Shown here in pieces: positions 1 to 9,996 of a DNA stretch of 13,210 nucleotides. Location of the stretch: NCBI GenBank assembly GCA_913042885.1, contig CAJWLW010000106.1, positions 1 to 13,210 on the forward strand. The letters run 5' to 3'. Position 1 is the stretch's first letter. Each line of letters opens with the position of its first letter. Source of the DNA: an uncultured Lentisphaeria bacterium (GTDB lineage Bacteria; Verrucomicrobiota; Lentisphaeria; JABSQK01; CAJWLW01). A program made the position numbers and the translations under genes. A model generated the notes under the pieces. It was not told the origin of the DNA. It made no database searches and was given only the letters and a program-made list of their open reading frames with translations.

Positions 1-259
1 CGTTGCTGTCGATGTAGACGAAATGGTCGGAGGCATCGCCGCCAATCATATACAGAGGCGTTGTCGCCAGCGTCGCGCGATCGAAGGTGTAGGCGCGCAA
101 CGGTATCTCATCGTGCTGATTCGATAGGACGAGCAGCAGCTTTTTCTCGTTACGCAGTTTGCGCTCTAACGCCTGCCTGGGATTGCTGGCGTCGAGCCAT
201 ACCCCCATCAGGAGCAGCAGTGCTATGATAACCGAAAATTGAACCGTCCGAGTATGCAA
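1..259 (-). CDS. N-terminal part of an unidentified signal-anchored protein (runs off left edge)
   Basis: Only the first ~86 codons are in the window. The frame is open from an in-frame TGA at 275-277 to position 1. The likely start is the TTG at 257-259, giving a short basic N-terminus (HTRTVQ) and then a hydrophobic stretch (FSVIIALLLLMGVW), as in a signal anchor or uncleaved signal peptide. An ATG at 206-208 is the alternative but would cut off most of this segment. The rest (NPRQALERKLRNEKKLLL..., ...TTPLYMIGGDASDHFVYIDSN) looks soluble and presumably periplasmic. I do not recognise the family. The reading frame is supported by the diverged copy at 2424-2582, which shares it without gaps and shows many synonymous differences. 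No clear Shine-Dalgarno precedes the TTG. It follows the glycosyltransferase gene on the same strand, so the two may work together in envelope glycan assembly; that is inference. Confidence 0.7.
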   Translation of the reverse strand, partial: MHTRTVQFSVIIALLLLMGVWLDASNPRQALERKLRNEKKLLLVLSNQHDEIPLRAYTFDRATLATTPLYMIGGDASDHFVYIDSN

Positions 260-390
260 GAATGTATTCAGTTGTCAGAAGTTAAAATGCGGAAGATAAG
301 ACAATCTACCACGAACTGGGGATGCAGCGAACCCGGGAGAGAGATCTATACGAAACCGGCTGCAATCGTACTTTCAATGCTCCTGGAATC
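125..390. repeat. Diverged direct repeat, copy 1
   Basis: This copy covers the first ~45 codons of the left-edge gene and ~130 bp upstream of it. It matches 2448-2708 in the same orientation. The clearest shared blocks are a run from ATGCAAGAATGTATTC onwards at 254 (2578 in copy 2) and an exact 17-base block, ACAATCTACCACGAACT, at 301-317 (2619-2635). The coding part aligns without gaps; a net 5-base length difference lies between the start codon and the 17-base block. Overall identity by eye is near 65-70 per cent, so the duplication is old. Confidence 0.75.
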
Positions 391-473
391 GGTTTCTGCA
401 CTGCGATCTGTCGACCGTGCTATCGGTGGAGAAGTTGGTGGAGTACAGCTCGAGCAGAGAGTGGGGGCAAGAC

Positions 474-2417
474 CTAATGGAAGGCGTAGACTGCACCGTA
501 GCTGTTCCCATAAATAAGGCGGAATTGCTCGGGACGATCGCGGATCCATGTCTTCTCGATTGCTTCGCTGGCGTTGTTCACTACTATCCAGTCCACGTTG
601 CCTGAGATGAGACCGCGCAGCCAGATCTCTACGGACGGATTGCTACGGTAAACGCTCTCGATCTGCGGCAGTGTCCATGGCGCTGGAATCCTCCGGCGCG
701 GGTACTCATGCACCGGCAAAACTTCCGGGCTGTTCACTGACTGGTACACGACCGTATTCTGCAGGTGGCCGCCCCGCAACGTGTAGTTGTAAAACAGGCC
801 GACGTGGGCAATCCTCTTGCCCCCACCGGAATTTTTGTCGACAAACGCCCATATCGCACCGCGGTCGCCGTAAACCTTGTGAAAAACCAGGTTGCGGTTC
901 TCAAGATATACCCGATCAAGCAACGGGATCTGCCAGACGATGAGAAACAATAGTCCAGCAGCGATCGGAATAATTATGCCGTATACCGTCCGCTCAAACT
1001 TTCGACACACCCAATACACACCGGACACGACGGCCAATATGATGACTGACCCTACGAGTACGATCCGGTTGTCCAAGCGCGGAACAAACAGGATCAGGGG
1101 CACGATGTACGCGACCCAACCAAATCGCTGCAGGCGCTGCAGCAGGTACATCAGCCCGATCAAACTAGCCGCGTACGCAGGCAGCAGATGGCGAACCTGC
1201 TCGCCGTGGTAGTACGGGGGCACCAGGATTGCATACAAGCAAATGGCGACCCACGGGGCTGCAATTACATACAGCAACAGCTTCGATTCCCGGTATGCAA
1301 AGGCCACAGAGACCAGCACGGGAAACGGCAACAAGACCGCCAGCGTCGGCACCGATGCACCGGCCCACCCCAGATTATGCCGCATCAGTCCAGCGAAGGC
1401 TGCAACGATGGACTCACGGGCATACTCGTAGAGCCCGGGAAACACGGTAAATCCAGCGATCGACACTTGACCCGGATAGACCGGGTTGCCGGTAAGAAAC
1501 AGGTTCTGCCAGTAGTTGTATCCGGCGATCACTATGAGAAATGCACCGCCGCACCAGATCCAAGGTCCACGCAGTTTGTCGCGGAAACGTGGCAGCAACA
1601 ACGGCAGCGCGACGAACAGAAACAGCAGGGCGAACGATTTCGTACCAATCAAAAGTCCACCGGCAAGCAGCGCCAGCAAGGTGTCACGCCGCTCCTGGGT
1701 GTAGAAATAATAGAGAGCCGCCATGAAGGTGGATGTCATCATCAAGTCGACAAAACACAAGCTCGCCTGCGCCATGACCGGCCCCAGCAGACAAAAGGAA
1801 GCGGCACCGGCAACAGCAATCTGGCGCCGCCACCGGGCATGGCACATCAGCAAATAAACGGACAAAGCGCCGATAAGCACAAAAGGCAGCTGCGCGAATT
1901 TCAGCAGGTATTCGCGCTCGCCATGCATCAACATGAAGTACGGCATGACGCCGGCCTTGGGGTAGTACGTCATCCCCAGGTCGGTAAAAAAAAGAAGCGG
2001 CAGTGACAGGTTCTGTTGTTCGTACAAATGGCGTGCGAAGGGCAGATGATAGAGCAAGGCGTCTGAGTTTAACGGCGGCAGAAAGCTCTGGAGATACAGC
2101 GTCACGGCATAGACGCAGACCACGGCCGCGCAGAGAATCGCAGGTACCGGCGGTAACGCACTCACACGCGGCCAACGCATGCGATCCGGTCGTGTACACG
2201 CCACCGTCGCAATGAGAATAATCAACAACACAACTGTGATCAGGCCTGGTCGTAAGATCGAGAGAGCGCCGAGTACGGTAACTGTCGCAACCATGATGGC
2301 GTAGAACAGGATCAGCGCGTCGAGAGCGAGCCGGGGCCACGTCGTTTCAGAACGGAGCCGTCGCGCCAGCAGAAGGGAGCATGCAGCGAGAATCAGATGC
2401 CAGGTAAGAGCAAACAT
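474..2417 (-). CDS. Polytopic GT-C fold glycosyltransferase (PMT_2/GT39-like), 647 aa
   Basis: The protein is mostly hydrophobic, with roughly 11-13 predicted membrane spans from residue 1 to about 500 and a soluble C-terminal domain of about 130 residues. The first extracytoplasmic loop holds the sequence SDALLYHLPFARHLYEQQ (about 118-135). Its Asp119 and Tyr123-His124 fit the catalytic acidic loop of GT-C transferases, which take a sugar from a polyprenyl-phosphate donor on the periplasmic side of the inner membrane. The family assignment rests on topology plus this motif; donor and acceptor cannot be read from sequence. The ATG at 2415-2417 lies 6 nt beyond the stop of a truncated upstream ORF and has no obvious Shine-Dalgarno, so translation may be coupled to that ORF. 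The TAG stop is at 474-476. The left-edge gene lies downstream on the same strand, across a ~215-bp gap that carries the repeat. Confidence 0.8.
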   Translation of the reverse strand: MFALTWHLILAACSLLLARRLRSETTWPRLALDALILFYAIMVATVTVLGALSILRPGLITVVLLIILIATVACTRPDRMRWPRVSALPPVPAILCAAVVCVYAVTLYLQSFLPPLNSDALLYHLPFARHLYEQQNLSLPLLFFTDLGMTYYPKAGVMPYFMLMHGEREYLLKFAQLPFVLIGALSVYLLMCHARWRRQIAVAGAASFCLLGPVMAQASLCFVDLMMTSTFMAALYYFYTQERRDTLLALLAGGLLIGTKSFALLFLFVALPLLLPRFRDKLRGPWIWCGGAFLIVIAGYNYWQNLFLTGNPVYPGQVSIAGFTVFPGLYEYARESIVAAFAGLMRHNLGWAGASVPTLAVLLPFPVLVSVAFAYRESKLLLYVIAAPWVAICLYAILVPPYYHGEQVRHLLPAYAASLIGLMYLLQRLQRFGWVAYIVPLILFVPRLDNRIVLVGSVIILAVVSGVYWVCRKFERTVYGIIIPIAAGLLFLIVWQIPLLDRVYLENRNLVFHKVYGDRGAIWAFVDKNSGGGKRIAHVGLFYNYTLRGGHLQNTVVYQSVNSPEVLPVHEYPRRRIPAPWTLPQIESVYRSNPSVEIWLRGLISGNVDWIVVNNASEAIEKTWIRDRPEQFRLIYGNSYGAVYAFH

Positions 2418-2423
2418 AAGGAA

Positions 2424-2582
2424 TCAACTGGGCAGGCGCATGAACGCAAGCGCCAGCACAAGATTTTTCTCAATGCATAGGTTGTATTCGAGCGCGTGCC
2501 TGGGATTGACACCGCCGAGTGATGAACCGCTCAGGGTCAGCAGTGCCGGAATGGTCGGGAATTGAAAGGTTCGGCCATGCAA
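2424..2582 (-). pseudogene. Truncated paralogue of the left-edge gene (52 codons), leader ORF to the glycosyltransferase
   Basis: Read from the TTG at 2580-2582, this frame encodes LHGRTFQFPTIPALL..., then VNPRHALEYNLCIEKNLVLAL, and stops at TGA 2424-2426. The first 45 codons align without gaps to the first 45 codons of the gene at 1-259. By eye about 25 of 45 residues are identical, and about 11 of those matches use different codons, which suggests selection on the protein after duplication. After codon 45 similarity ends (AFMRLPS, stop), placing a breakpoint near 2448. The stop lies 6 nt upstream of the glycosyltransferase ATG. It may be a dead gene remnant, or a remnant kept as a translated leader. 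It cannot be a full protein: the conserved soluble part is missing. Confidence 0.6.
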
Positions 2583-2708
2583 GAATGTATTCCGTTGTCA
2601 TCAGGTGCGAAAGAGAAAACAATCTACCACGAACTAAGGATGCGGCGAATCCAGAAGAGACATCTGAACGATACTGGCGACAGGCATACGTTTAATGCTG
2701 GCAGAATA
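2448..2708. repeat. Diverged direct repeat, copy 2
   Basis: This is the counterpart of 125-390. It spans the truncated gene start and ~125 bp upstream. The gap 2583-2903 between the minus-strand unit and hppA is explained by this repeat, then by a plus-strand promoter candidate at 2749-2778 and the hppA leader. I see no further gene in that gap. Confidence 0.75.
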
Positions 2709-2748
2709 CCGACGACCACAAACTGTTGACAAATTGTTACTGCTTTCA

Positions 2749-2778
2749 TTGCATCCATAGAAGCTCACGTCATATTAT
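2749..2778 (+). promoter_or_regulatory. Candidate sigma70 promoter for hppA
   Basis: TTGCAT (2749-2754) and TATTAT (2773-2778) are separated by 18 bases. Transcription would start near 2785 and give a leader of roughly 120 nt before the ATG at 2904. A consensus TTGACA at 2726-2731 lies further upstream but has no good -10 box at 17 bases. The prediction is by eye only. Confidence 0.45.
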
Positions 2779-2903
2779 GCGTTTCGAGTTTTTTGAACCA
2801 CTTTTACAAGCACAAGCGCACTCGATTCCACCCAGATTTACCGGTCCGCTTATTTCCATCCGAAACTTCCCACAAGACCACAAATCAAGGGATTCAACAA
2901 CCC

Positions 2904-5309
<2,406 letters not shown>

Positions 5310-5325
5310 GCAGGGGCGGGCCGGT

Positions 5326-5967
5326 TTGAGCGAATTCAGTACGGTTGAGGCACATGTGCTTCGCAAGACGCCCTACTCAGAAAGCAGTCTGATCATCGCC
5401 ACGCTGTCGGACAATGGCCAGCAGCATTTCATCCTGCGCGGCGCGCTGCAGACCGGCAAACGCCGCTTCCCCGCCGTCGACCTCTTCCGTCTGATCCGTG
5501 TGGTCTATCGCCCGGCCGCCCGGAGCGACCTGCACACCGTTCGCGAAGCGGAGTGCCTCGATCCTTACAGCCACATCCCGCGCAACGCCGCACACTATCA
5601 GGCGGCCGGCTGGCTCAGCCGGCTGGTACTCGACAACAGCGGCCTGGAAGATCCTATGCCAAAGCTGCATGCGGCACTCGCCACGGCCTTTCGTCGCTTG
5701 AACACGGCCACACCTGTTGCCTGCCTGCCGGTCGTGCTGGGCACCACCTTTATCCTGCTGCAGGAATCCGGCAATCTCCCCAGCTTCGACGACCAACCGG
5801 CGATCCGCCGGCAAGTCGAGCAGATGCGCGAATGCGCCGTCAATCCGGCGGTCGCCTATCCAAGCTACGATGCCGCGGTCTGGAGACAGCTCCGGGACTG
5901 GATGGAAATGTTCCTGCTGCAGCACAATTTCAAAGTGCCGCGCCACTTCGACCGTATCGAACTATGA
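5326..5967 (+). CDS. recO: DNA repair protein RecO, 213 aa
   Basis: RecO works with RecR (and RecF) to load RecA on SSB-coated single-stranded DNA. The N-terminal OB-fold follows the family pattern: [20 protein letters not shown], a conserved gly/arg segment ([19 protein letters not shown]), then the helical middle with EAECLDPY...[15 protein letters not shown]. There is no CxxC zinc motif, as in the gammaproteobacterial form. At 213 aa it is somewhat shorter than E. coli RecO (about 240). The only upstream-compatible start is TTG at 5326-5328, 16 nt after the hppA stop, behind the weak G-rich stretch AGGGGCGGG. It is probably co-transcribed with hppA. That is an unusual neighbour, since recO commonly sits with era or pdxJ. 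RecO sequences diverge strongly, so the call rests on the N-terminal pattern, length and fold order. Confidence 0.78.
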   Translation: MSEFSTVEAHVLRKTPYSESSLIIATLSDNGQQHFILRGALQTGKRRFPAVDLFRLIRVVYRPAARSDLHTVREAECLDPYSHIPRNAAHYQAAGWLSRLVLDNSGLEDPMPKLHAALATAFRRLNTATPVACLPVVLGTTFILLQESGNLPSFDDQPAIRRQVEQMRECAVNPAVAYPSYDAAVWRQLRDWMEMFLLQHNFKVPRHFDRIEL

Positions 5968-6022
5968 TGCTTAACCGTCGTCATCTACGGTAGACCCGCT
6001 AAAATGCTGGGGTACCGCAACC

Positions 6023-6050
6023 TTGAATTTGTCGGAATTGATTCTACCGT
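6023..6050 (+). promoter_or_regulatory. Candidate promoter of tRNA-Pro
   Basis: TTGAAT (6023-6028), a 16-base spacer, and TACCGT (6045-6050) precede the tRNA by 22 bases. The -10 box lies in TCTACCGTAAGA (6043-6054). That segment is an imperfect inverted copy of TCTACGGTAGA at 5984-5994, itself a near-palindrome. The match is modest. Confidence 0.4.
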
Positions 6051-6072
6051 AAGACCTGCGTTTTCACCTCTT

Positions 6073-6152
<80 letters not shown>

Positions 6153-6206
6153 TTTCCTTCCGTCCTGTCATTTATTGCTGCTGGACCTTACAGGTGGATT
6201 CTTTAT

Positions 6207-7889
6207 ATGAGTACCGAAACTGAATCTGTCGATTTCATTCGCGCCATGGTTGCCGAGGATCTGAGCACCAGCAAATGGGACGGCCGCGTCGTTACGCGAT
6301 TTCCTCCGGAGCCAAACGGCTACCTGCACATCGGCCACGCCAAGAGTATCTGCCTCAACTTCGGTGTTGCCGCCGAGTTCGGCGGCTCCTGCAACCTGCG
6401 ATTTGACGACACCAACCCCGTCAAGGAAGAGACTGAGTACGTTGAGGCCATCAAGGAAGACGTCCGCTGGCTTGGCTGGGATTGGGCCGATCGCGAATAC
6501 TACGCCTCCGACTATTTCGATCAACTCCACGACTGGGCCGTACAACTGATCAAAAACGGCAAGGCCTTCGTCTGCGATTTGACCGCAGACGAACATCGCG
6601 AATTCCGCGGCACCCTGACCACACCTGGCAAGAACAGCCCGCACCGTGATCGCTCGACAGAAGAAAACCTGGACCTTTTCGAGCGCATGCGTGCCGGCGA
6701 ATTTCCCGACGGCAGCAGGGTACTGCGTGCCAAAGTCGATATGGCCGCGCCGAATCTCAACCTCCGTGACCCTGTGATGTATCGCATCCTGCATGCCGCG
6801 CATCACCGCACGGGTGATAAGTGGTGCATCTATCCGATGTACGATTTCACACACGGCCAGAGCGATTCGACCGAGAAGGTGACGCATTCGTTGTGCACGC
6901 TCGAGTTCGAGGATCATCGGCCGCTGTACAACTGGTATCTCGAAGCACTGGGCATCTACCACCCGGAACAGACTGAGTTCGCCAGGCTCAATCTGACACA
7001 CACCGTACTGAGCAAACGCCGTCTGATCCAGCTCGTAACCGGAAACCACGTCAATGGCTGGGACGACCCGCGCATGCCGACAATCTGCGGTCTGCGCCGA
7101 CGCGGCTACACGCCGGAGTCCGTGCGCACCTTCTGTGAACGCATCGGCGTTACCAAACGCGAAAACGTCATAGAAATGGGGCTGCTCGAGTACTGCCTGC
7201 GCGAAGATCTCAACAAGCGTGCAGCGCGACGCATGGCAGTGCTGCATCCCTTAAAATTGGTGATCGACAACTACCCCGAGGACCTCGTCGAAGAGATGGA
7301 GGCAGTCAACAATCCCGAGGATGCCGATGCCGGCAAACGCCAGGTCCCGTTCTCACGTGAGCTCTACATCGAGCAGGACGATTTCCGCGAAGATCCGCCG
7401 CGCAAATATTTCCGGCTGTCACCCGGTCGCGAGGTGCGGTTGCGCTATGGCTACTTCGTCACCTGCACCGATTTTGTCAAAAACGACGCCGGCGAAGTCA
7501 TCGAGGTGCATTGCACGTATGACCCGGAAACCCGTGGCGGTAACGCCCCGGACGGGCGCAAGGTCAAGTCGACTATTCACTGGGTGTCAGCTCGACATGC
7601 GGTAAAGGCGGAAGTACGCCTGTACAACGAGCTTTTCACCGAGTCCGACCCCGACAACGTCACCAACGAAACTGACACTTACCTGGACAACCTCAATCCC
7701 AAGTCGCTCGAGGTATTGACCGACTGCTGCGCCGAGCCCTGCTTAGCGTCGGCAAGCGTTGGTGACAAAGTGCAGTTCGAACGCACAGGTTATTTCTGCG
7801 TCGACCCCGACAGTACCTCCGAGCGCCCTGTCTTCAACCGCACCGTAGGACTGCGTGACACCTGGAAGAATATCCAGAAGCGCGGCTGA
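6207..7889 (+). CDS. glnS: Glutaminyl-tRNA synthetase, 560 aa
   Basis: This cytoplasmic class I aminoacyl-tRNA synthetase charges tRNA-Gln with glutamine. The HIGH signature lies in [15 protein letters not shown] (HIGH at 41-44). FDDTNP (66-71) is the acceptor/ATP-site segment. The KMSKS counterpart is VLSKRRL (267-273), as in E. coli GlnRS (VMSKRKL). The C-terminal half is the paired beta-barrel anticodon domain with [16 protein letters not shown] and [16 protein letters not shown]. Length equals the usual ~555 aa, so the gene is complete. The ATG at 6207 follows AGGTGG (6191-6196) at a usual distance. The tRNA-Pro gene lies just upstream. No T-rich terminator hairpin is visible after the TGA. 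Presence of GlnRS means tRNA-Gln charging here does not need the Glu-tRNA amidotransferase route. Confidence 0.98.
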   Translation: MSTETESVDFIRAMVAEDLSTSKWDGRVVTRFPPEPNGYLHIGHAKSICLNFGVAAEFGGSCNLRFDDTNPVKEETEYVEAIKEDVRWLGWDWADREYYASDYFDQLHDWAVQLIKNGKAFVCDLTADEHREFRGTLTTPGKNSPHRDRSTEENLDLFERMRAGEFPDGSRVLRAKVDMAAPNLNLRDPVMYRILHAAHHRTGDKWCIYPMYDFTHGQSDSTEKVTHSLCTLEFEDHRPLYNWYLEALGIYHPEQTEFARLNLTHTVLSKRRLIQLVTGNHVNGWDDPRMPTICGLRRRGYTPESVRTFCERIGVTKRENVIEMGLLEYCLREDLNKRAARRMAVLHPLKLVIDNYPEDLVEEMEAVNNPEDADAGKRQVPFSRELYIEQDDFREDPPRKYFRLSPGREVRLRYGYFVTCTDFVKNDAGEVIEVHCTYDPETRGGNAPDGRKVKSTIHWVSARHAVKAEVRLYNELFTESDPDNVTNETDTYLDNLNPKSLEVLTDCCAEPCLASASVGDKVQFERTGYFCVDPDSTSERPVFNRTVGLRDTWKNIQKRG

Positions 7890-8064
7890 GACACGTCAGC
7901 AATACATCCCCCGGAAGCGGCAGCAGGCCGCAATCGCGTTGACACACGGGAATACGGTGGCGGTCTGGTTCTCTTACGCGACGGCACAGTGAGCACTCGA
8001 CGAACGGGTCGCAAGGCGTTCGGCGAAGAGAAAACTGGGCGAACACTTCCGAAGCATGATTTTT

Positions 8065-8081
8065 CCCGGCGCATGGCCGGG
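8065..8081. repeat. Short perfect inverted repeat between convergent genes
   Basis: CCCGGC (8065-8070), loop GCATG, GCCGGG (8076-8081). It lies in the 199-bp gap between glnS and the phosphopantoate ligase gene, just past the end of the latter. On the minus strand the stem is followed by an A run, not a T run, so it is not a standard intrinsic terminator. It may still mark a transcript 3' end. I see no convincing gene in the gap. Confidence 0.35.
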
Positions 8082-8088
8082 GTATCAT

Positions 8089-8823
8089 TCACCCGCCGCC
8101 GCGCATGCAATCTGCGGCAGCTGCCAGGACACTGGCGTTGTCAAAGTGGCTGAGGATCACCGCCGCATCACGTGGCGCCTCCGGTATCGACTGCAAAGTT
8201 TCCAACAGCACCGGCATCGCCCGCACGAGGTTGTCGACAATCGTAACCGACGCTGTCCGCGCTGTCCGTGACAGCGGATTGAGATCCACCGTCACAACAT
8301 CCTTGCCCATCTTGCGCAGAGCCTCACAGCGATCACCATCTTCCAGCGGCACGAACACCACGTCCGCCTTCAGAATGCCTTCCGGATGCACAAAGCGACG
8401 GTTCGAATCGATGTGATCCAGCGTCGCGTCCGTCTGCGGCAGCAGTACATCGGAAGCCCCGTGCCTCTGAAGATGTTCACAGATGGCCTGCTCACGGTCC
8501 TTGGAACTGTGAAAGATGTTCACTTCCAGCGGTGCCCCGACCAAATCTCCGAGGGCGACCAACTCACTCGGCACCAGTGCTGCGGCATTGCCGTTGACCG
8601 AAATAACCGGGTGCCCGGCAGACTGCAACATCGCTGCCGCGGCCGCAATTGCAGACTCTGCAAAGTCGTGTGTGCGCTCCCCGATCAGATAGTCGAAAGC
8701 CTCGCCACGACCGTGCGCAATGAGGCCGTGGATCGATGTCACACCGGCTTCGACGCCGGCGACGATACGGTCGCGCAGCATCAGCGAAAGGTGACGCGGA
8801 TGTGTTTCCGGGACATCACTCAT
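8089..8823 (-). CDS. 4-phosphopantoate--beta-alanine ligase (archaeal-type phosphopantothenate synthetase), 244 aa
   Basis: The enzyme joins 4-phosphopantoate and beta-alanine with ATP to give 4'-phosphopantothenate, a CoA precursor. The family (COG1701/PF02006) is best known from archaea and is unrelated in sequence to bacterial PanC. The conserved blocks are all present: HPRHLSLMLRDRIVAGVEAG (8-27), GLIAHGRGEAFDYLIGE (33-49), PVISVNGNAAAL (72-83), EVNIFHSSKDREQAI (100-114), ADVVFVPLEDGDRCEAL (153-169), VTVDLNPLSRTA (177-188) and TIVDN (194-198). Length is close to the archaeal norm of ~250-260. Its ATG (8821-8823) overlaps the TGA of the upstream pantoate kinase in an ATGA, so translation is coupled. 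With the kinase it forms the two-step archaeal route from pantoate to phosphopantothenate. The TGA stop is at 8089-8091. Identification is by family blocks recalled from memory and is strong. Confidence 0.93.
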   Translation of the reverse strand: MSDVPETHPRHLSLMLRDRIVAGVEAGVTSIHGLIAHGRGEAFDYLIGERTHDFAESAIAAAAAMLQSAGHPVISVNGNAAALVPSELVALGDLVGAPLEVNIFHSSKDREQAICEHLQRHGASDVLLPQTDATLDHIDSNRRFVHPEGILKADVVFVPLEDGDRCEALRKMGKDVVTVDLNPLSRTARTASVTIVDNLVRAMPVLLETLQSIPEAPRDAAVILSHFDNASVLAAAADCMRGGG

Positions 8824-9656
8824 GGCAGCAGACGTCCGCGTTGCCTGGTTAGTCGTGTCTCGATGGCACCGGTGAAGTCGGTGGTGCTGAAAACAGCATT
8901 GCCCAGCATGATCATCGAGGCGCTGCCGCCGCCATCTTCGACTTCCGCGATCGATGCCTGCACGCGTTCATCGCTCAACAGACCGCTGTCCACGGCAAAC
9001 CTCTTCGACAGTCGTATACACGCATCGAAATCTACCGAGGTTTGTTCCAGCAGTCCCTCGATCTTATCGAGCACGGTATCCGCCGCCTGATTGATCCGTC
9101 TTTTCTGCTCAGCGCTGCGCAATACTTCGGCAGTGCGGATGGGGCCGAAGTATCGGTAGTAGATCGGCTGTTCCGCCACCGGCAGCGAAACGGCGGAGAG
9201 GGGGTTGCCGACACGCAGTTTGGCGAGACAACCGCCGTGGAACTGGGCGCAAACGTCGCCGAGGCCGGTGAGATTTTCCACTTCGGCAATGTGCGCGGAC
9301 ATAGCAAGCGCCTCCTCGGCGAGCGCCAAATCAAGCAGTTCGTTCACCGCATAGGCGGTTGCCAGGGCCGATGCCCCGCTCAGACCAAAGCCCGTGCTCA
9401 ACGGCAGCGGCGTCGAGATATCGACCGCCAGCGACGCCGGCGTCAACATCTGAACGACCTGCACTACGGTAGGGAACTCGATCGATTCGCCATTAAAAAC
9501 GACCGCTGTCGACGCTGCCGGACAAACGGTGACGGTGGCACCCTCGGCCACCGTGAAACCCATGCCGAGCGAGTGCATGCGGGCAGGATCATCGTGTTCG
9601 ACGATCTTGAAGACGCATGAAATGTTGCCGGGTGCAAATGCACGTGCTGAATCCAT
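8820..9656 (-). CDS. Pantoate kinase (archaeal-type GHMP kinase), 278 aa
   Basis: The enzyme phosphorylates pantoate to 4-phosphopantoate with ATP; it belongs to the GHMP kinase superfamily (COG1829). Visible landmarks are the N-terminal FAPGNISCVFKI (7-18), the ATP-binding motif PLPLSTGFGLSGASALAT (83-100), EVENLTGLGDVCAQFHGG (125-142) and the C-terminal GGGSASMIMLGNAVF (242-256). The last two are specific to pantoate kinases rather than homoserine or mevalonate kinases. Length agrees with the archaeal enzymes. The ATG at 9654-9656 is preceded by AAGGAA (complement at 9663-9668) at good spacing, and a strong promoter candidate lies at 9698-9726. It is the first gene of the pair with the phosphopantoate ligase, whose start it overlaps by 4 nt. 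Archaeal pantoate kinases are not feedback-inhibited by CoA, so flux control would lie elsewhere. Whether this copy behaves alike is unknown. Confidence 0.9.
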   Translation of the reverse strand: MDSARAFAPGNISCVFKIVEHDDPARMHSLGMGFTVAEGATVTVCPAASTAVVFNGESIEFPTVVQVVQMLTPASLAVDISTPLPLSTGFGLSGASALATAYAVNELLDLALAEEALAMSAHIAEVENLTGLGDVCAQFHGGCLAKLRVGNPLSAVSLPVAEQPIYYRYFGPIRTAEVLRSAEQKRRINQAADTVLDKIEGLLEQTSVDFDACIRLSKRFAVDSGLLSDERVQASIAEVEDGGGSASMIMLGNAVFSTTDFTGAIETRLTRQRGRLLP

Positions 9657-9697
9657 GAACCATTCCTTGAACGACAGTCTGTGTGTTTCCGGGGATT

Positions 9698-9726
9698 ATT
9701 ATGCCCTCCGGCGGCATTGCCTGCAA
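9698..9726 (-). promoter_or_regulatory. Candidate sigma70 promoter of the pantoate kinase operon
   Basis: On the minus strand TTGCAG (complement 9721-9726) and CATAAT (complement 9698-9703) are separated by exactly 17 bases, with transcription expected near 9690 and a leader of about 35 nt. This is the best-looking promoter in the window. It suggests the operon is expressed apart from the RraA-like gene upstream. Confidence 0.55.
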
Positions 9727-9996
9727 CCGCTCCGGTCGGGAAAGAGAGTCTCAGGCCAAGCCGCCACAGCTCATTCAGCCAGGCCTCGGCCAAGGTCCGA
9801 TTTGCTGTCGCCAGTCGAGCAAGTCGTCAGAGAACGCCACACCGTCCCGAGCATGGCCGTCCGAACAGTTTCCGAATTGGACGAACTCGGGGACTGATAT
9901 GTTGTAGGCCGGCCCCGGCGTGCAGCCACGGATATTACGCTCAACGCGATCGGGAGGCATTCTGACCGCGAAAAATGACCAGCGCGGAGGCTCGTC
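9727..9996. other. Gap without a confident gene, between the RraA-like gene and the operon promoter
   Basis: The only frame of note is a 61-codon minus-strand ORF at 9775-9960, starting MPPDRVERNIRG and ending in LLDWRQQIGPWPRPG. It has no Shine-Dalgarno and no recognisable domain. An out-of-frame stretch further on (AEAWLNELWRLGLRLSF) runs from about 9793 towards the operon. Together they could be a decayed gene, but I cannot support that. No T-tailed terminator was seen after the RraA-like gene. Confidence 0.3.

Noticed and set aside
1188..2006. Long plus-strand open frame of 272 codons
   Set aside because: It is antisense to the glycosyltransferase and its product is rich in Gln, Arg and His without domain features, as expected for a shadow frame in GC-rich DNA.
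474..2417. The idea that the glycosyltransferase and the left-edge gene are paralogues of each other
   Set aside because: Their N-termini do not align. Only the short ORF at 2424-2582 matches the left-edge gene.
2793..2903. Upstream ATG extending hppA by 37 residues
   Set aside because: The added residues are polar and basic, and they would bury a good signal peptide that begins at the ATG at 2904.
6168..7247. Minus-strand open frame of 359 codons opposite glnS
   Set aside because: It shadows the clear GlnRS sequence and also covers the glnS ribosome binding region; no domain is evident.
7834..8088. 84-codon minus-strand frame beginning right after the phosphopantoate ligase stop, with Cys-rich text (CSLC ... 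CQRDC)
   Set aside because: It looked like a zinc-finger remnant of the ComF type, but the spacing does not match, it overlaps the glnS 3' end by over 50 bases, and no phosphoribosyltransferase motif follows.
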